From Gammaproteobacteria bacterium (GTDB taxonomy: Bacteria; Pseudomonadota; Gammaproteobacteria; SZUA-152), in contig JAUVNZ010000038.1 in assembly GCA_030599435.1 (NCBI GenBank), positions 1 through 10,023 of the forward strand: 10,023 bases of DNA, in the 5' to 3' direction. Shown in pieces: positions 8,001 through 10,023 of this stretch. The notes beneath the pieces are model-generated. The model did not search any database, had not been told where the DNA came from, and saw only the letters and a program-made list of their open reading frames with translations. Numbering within the stretch: the stretch's first letter is position 1; each line of letters starts with the position of its first letter. Both the position numbers and the translations under genes were made by a program.

Positions 8001-9011
8001 ATGACCAATTCTGAGCATTATTCACAAGTTATTCCTGACAGACTGAGCGGTAAACGTCTGGATCAGGCGCTGGCGGCCATGTTTCCGGACTATTCCCGTG
8101 CCCGTTTGCAGCGCTGGATCAAGGATGGTCACGTAACTGTAGATGGTTCCCAAATGCGCCCTAAAGACCAGGTTCATGGTGGTGAACAGGTTGAGTTGTC
8201 CATAGTGCTGGAAGAAGAAACCAGCTGGAGACCACAGAAATTGCCGCTAGATATCGTTTATGAAGATGAATCGGTGATTATTATCAATAAGCCGGCTGGT
8301 GTTGTGGTGCACCCTGGTGCGGGTAATATGGACGGCACTCTCAGTAATGCTTTGTTGCATCATGCTCCGGAGCTGGAATGTGTGCCGCGTGCAGGCGTGG
8401 TGCATCGTATTGATAAAGACACTAGCGGTCTGTTGATGATAGCCAGAACTCTAGTTGCCCAAAAATCACTGGTCGAGCAATTGCAGGCGCGAACCGTAAA
8501 GCGTGAATACAGGGCGCTGACCCAGGGTGTAATGACGGCAGGTGGTACTGTTGATGCGCCTATTGGCCGACACCCGGTGAATCGTACGCGACAGGCTGTT
8601 GTTGAAAATAGAGTGATAAATAATGAGGATGGTGAGTTTGAAGGTAGAGAAGCGAGAAATGCTAAAGAGGCCATCACTCATTATCGAGTACTGGAGAAGT
8701 TTCGCGCCCATACCTATATCAAGGTCAAACTGGAAACTGGCCGCACCCATCAGATAAGGGTGCACATGGCCCATATAAATTACCCGTTGGTGGGAGATTC
8801 GGTTTATGGCGGACGGCTACGAATTCCTCCAAAGGTAACGCCGGAGCTGGAAGCTGCTTTGCGCGGTTTTAAAAGGCAGGCCTTGCATGCGGCAGGACTG
8901 GGATTCGTGCATCCTAAAACGGGAGAGTTTGTGGAATGGCAGGCGTCTTTACCAGAAGATATGGCGCAGCTTATTGAAGCCTGTCGACAGGATGTGAAGG
9001 AAAACAAGTGA
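8001..9011 (+). CDS. rluD: 23S rRNA pseudouridine synthase RluD
   Basis: This enzyme isomerises uridines 1911, 1915 and 1917 (E. coli numbering) in helix 69 of 23S rRNA, at the subunit interface. It has 336 residues (E. coli 326). An S4 RNA-binding domain (about 12-65) contains KRLDQALAAMFPDYSRARLQ and GHVTVDG. The RluA-family catalytic core follows, with YEDESVIIINKPAGVVVHPG and motif VVHRIDKDTSGLLMIAR, whose Asp138 is the expected catalytic aspartate. Then come VKREYRAL and GRTHQIRVHMAHINYPLVGD. The frame is open back to ATG 7839, but the 54 extra residues do not resemble RluD and would cover the whole bamD divergent promoter region, so ATG 8001 (MTNSEHYSQVIPDRLSGKRL) is chosen. Its ribosome site is weak. 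The stop overlaps the pgeF start by 4 bp. RluD and RluC share this fold; synteny with bamD and pgeF decides for RluD. Confidence 0.94.
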   Translation: MTNSEHYSQVIPDRLSGKRLDQALAAMFPDYSRARLQRWIKDGHVTVDGSQMRPKDQVHGGEQVELSIVLEEETSWRPQKLPLDIVYEDESVIIINKPAGVVVHPGAGNMDGTLSNALLHHAPELECVPRAGVVHRIDKDTSGLLMIARTLVAQKSLVEQLQARTVKREYRALTQGVMTAGGTVDAPIGRHPVNRTRQAVVENRVINNEDGEFEGREARNAKEAITHYRVLEKFRAHTYIKVKLETGRTHQIRVHMAHINYPLVGDSVYGGRLRIPPKVTPELEAALRGFKRQALHAAGLGFVHPKTGEFVEWQASLPEDMAQLIEACRQDVKENK

Positions 9012-9784
9012 GTTTAAAGCTGATTTACCCAGAATGGCCTGCGCCGGAAAATGTCCGAGCAGCGACTACCACATGCCTCGGAGGTGTTAGTAAGCCGCCA
9101 TTTGATAGCCTTAATATGGGTGGTCATGTGGGAGATGAGCCGGTTTCGGTAGCAGCAAATCGACAACGTCTGGCAGAGACTCTTAAGTTACCTGAGAATC
9201 CTCATTGGTTGAGTCAGGTGCACGGTACCGGGGTAATAGAGCTGGACGATGGCAGCATCGGTCTACCGGAAGGGGACGCCAGCATGACTCAAGAGCCGGG
9301 TTGTGTATGTGCCGTGCTCACGGCGGATTGTCTGCCCGTGTTGTTTTGTGATCGGGCCGGGACGCGGGTGGCTGCCGCCCATGCCGGTTGGCGAGGCCTG
9401 GTTGCTGGTGTGTTGGAGTCAACAGTCGAGGCTCTGAATGTGCCTGGCGATGAAATTCTGGCCTGGCTAGGTCCGGCCATTGGACCAAAGTTTTTTGAGG
9501 TGGGAGAGGAGGTATATCAGGCCTTTGTTGAGCAGAACCCCGAGGCTGCCGATGCCTTCGCGCCATCTACAGATGCTGATAAGAAGAGCCGCTGGTTGGC
9601 TGATCTCTATCAACTGGCCCGGATTCGTCTGAACAATGCAGAGGTCACCTCCATTTCTGGCGGTGGATTTTGCACTTTCGAAGATCAGGAACGGTTTTTT
9701 TCTTTTCGCCGAGATGGTGAAACTGGGCGTATGGCGAGCCTGATTTGGTTGGAGTCATCTTTAAACAAATCAGTAAACAAGTAG
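9008..9784 (+). CDS. pgeF: Peptidoglycan editing factor PgeF (YfiH/LACC1 family)
   Basis: This family was long called laccase-like or DUF152. E. coli YfiH/PgeF removes wrongly incorporated L-Ser from the first position of the peptidoglycan stem, and LACC1 homologues act on purine nucleosides. It has 258 residues (E. coli 243). The zinc/active-site set is present: His72 in QVHGTGV, Cys108 in LTADCLPVLFCD, and His125 in AAHAGWRGLVAGV. Other family motifs are AWLGPAIGPKFFEVGEEV and GGGFCTFEDQERFFSFRRDGETGRMASLIWL. The start is GTG inside the GTGA overlap with the rluD stop. AAGGA (8997-9001) lies 6 nt upstream, so translational coupling with rluD is likely. In many gammaproteobacteria clpB follows; that position is beyond the window. 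Confidence 0.94.
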   Translation: MSLKLIYPEWPAPENVRAATTTCLGGVSKPPFDSLNMGGHVGDEPVSVAANRQRLAETLKLPENPHWLSQVHGTGVIELDDGSIGLPEGDASMTQEPGCVCAVLTADCLPVLFCDRAGTRVAAAHAGWRGLVAGVLESTVEALNVPGDEILAWLGPAIGPKFFEVGEEVYQAFVEQNPEAADAFAPSTDADKKSRWLADLYQLARIRLNNAEVTSISGGGFCTFEDQERFFSFRRDGETGRMASLIWLESSLNKSVNK

Positions 9785-9800
9785 TGGCAAACAACCCCTA

Positions 9801-9809
9801 TGCTATAAA
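9801..9809 (+). promoter_or_regulatory. Extended -10-like motif downstream of pgeF
   Basis: TGCTATAAA (9801-9809) fits an extended -10 (TGnTATAAT with one mismatch). No -35 hexamer is seen upstream. If used, it would start a transcript running through the hairpin and the 13-bp repeat array toward a gene outside the window. It could equally be chance in AT-rich sequence. Confidence 0.2.
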
Positions 9810-9816
9810 CTGTGTT

Positions 9817-9834
9817 GCCTCATTGAGAGGCTTT
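9817..9834 (+). terminator. Weak hairpin after pgeF, possible terminator
   Basis: GCCTC (9817-9821) and GAGGC (9827-9831) form a perfect 5-bp GC-rich stem with a 5-nt loop, followed by only three T. It lies 32 bp after the pgeF stop, where the rluD-pgeF transcript should end. The stem and the T-tract are both short, so it would be at best a weak intrinsic terminator. Confidence 0.35.
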
Positions 9835-9863
9835 AAGGTGCAATGTGTGGATGTCACTTTTAA

Positions 9864-10013
9864 AATTAACTCTTAAAACTAATTTTTAGAACTAACTTTT
9901 AGAACTAACTTTTAGAACTAACTTTTAGAACTAACTTTTAGAACTAACTTTTAGAACTAACTTTTAGAACTAACTTTTAGAACTAACTTTTAGAACTAAC
10001 TTTTAGAACTAAC
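9864..10013. repeat. Tandem array of a 13-bp AT-rich unit
   Basis: The unit is AACTAACTTTTAG (10 of 13 bases A/T). Nine consecutive perfect copies run from 9890 to 10006. On the pgeF side there is one copy with a single mismatch (9877-9889), one with three (9864-9876) and possibly a fourth-mismatch remnant at 9851-9863. On the right a 7-base partial copy (10007-10013) ends the array. Every unit junction contains the small dyad TTAG-AA-CTAA. Because 13 is not a multiple of 3 and units carry TAA and TAG, neither strand can be coding through the array. The pattern of perfect copies in the middle and decayed copies at one end is what replication slippage produces. No gene is seen in 9785-10023. 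The window stops 10 bases later in an A-run. Confidence 0.93.
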
Positions 10014-10023
10014 GCATAAAAAA

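Noticed and set aside
9756..9800. Sigma-32 heat-shock promoter for a downstream clpB
   Set aside because: CCCCTATG resembles a sigma-32 -10, but the only CTTTAAA upstream is 29 bp away, far from the required 13-15 bp.
9864..10013. CRISPR array
   Set aside because: Units are 13 bp and directly abutting, with no spacers; it is a simple tandem repeat.
9864..10013. Repetitive peptide gene
   Set aside because: A 13-bp period shifts frame at each unit, and TAA/TAG occur in every unit, so all frames on both strands are closed.

Overview
The window looks like a chromosomal segment from a gammaproteobacterium. The divergent bamD / rluD-pgeF block is arranged as it is in E. coli and Pseudomonas, the P-II protein is close to GlnB, and there is a two-domain glutamine-dependent NAD+ synthetase. 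Base composition is moderate and coding density is high. I see no phage, insertion sequence, CRISPR, tRNA or rRNA. Genus cannot be decided from this sequence; a sulfur-oxidising or methylotrophic lineage is only a guess from the sucCD-nadE-glnB order.

Layout, left to right. Positions 3-743 hold the 3' end of a gene cut by the left edge; its product reads like the C-terminal part of an outer-membrane beta-barrel. It converges with a minus-strand gene (781-2589) for an exported solenoid protein with two Sel1-like repeats and about twelve ankyrin repeats. A 197-bp divergent region then leads into four plus-strand genes spaced 45-55 bp apart: sucC, sucD, nadE and glnB. These convert succinyl-CoA to succinate with NTP formation, amidate deamido-NAD using glutamine, and sense 2-oxoglutarate and adenylates.

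The right half is envelope and ribosome housekeeping. bamD (minus strand) encodes the essential lipoprotein of the outer-membrane beta-barrel assembly machine and converges with glnB. A 153-bp divergent region separates it from rluD (23S rRNA pseudouridine synthase). rluD overlaps pgeF (peptidoglycan editing factor, LACC1/YfiH family) by 4 bp.

The last 239 bp contain no gene. They hold a weak hairpin after pgeF, an extended -10-like motif, and a tandem array of a 13-bp AT-rich unit: nine perfect copies plus two or three decayed copies on the pgeF side. The array runs to within 10 bp of the window end.

Most of the window is ordinary core genome. The items worth a second look are the nadE-glnB pairing (a P-II/NAD-synthesis regulatory link known in other proteobacteria), the exported Sel1-ankyrin protein, and the 13-bp repeat array.
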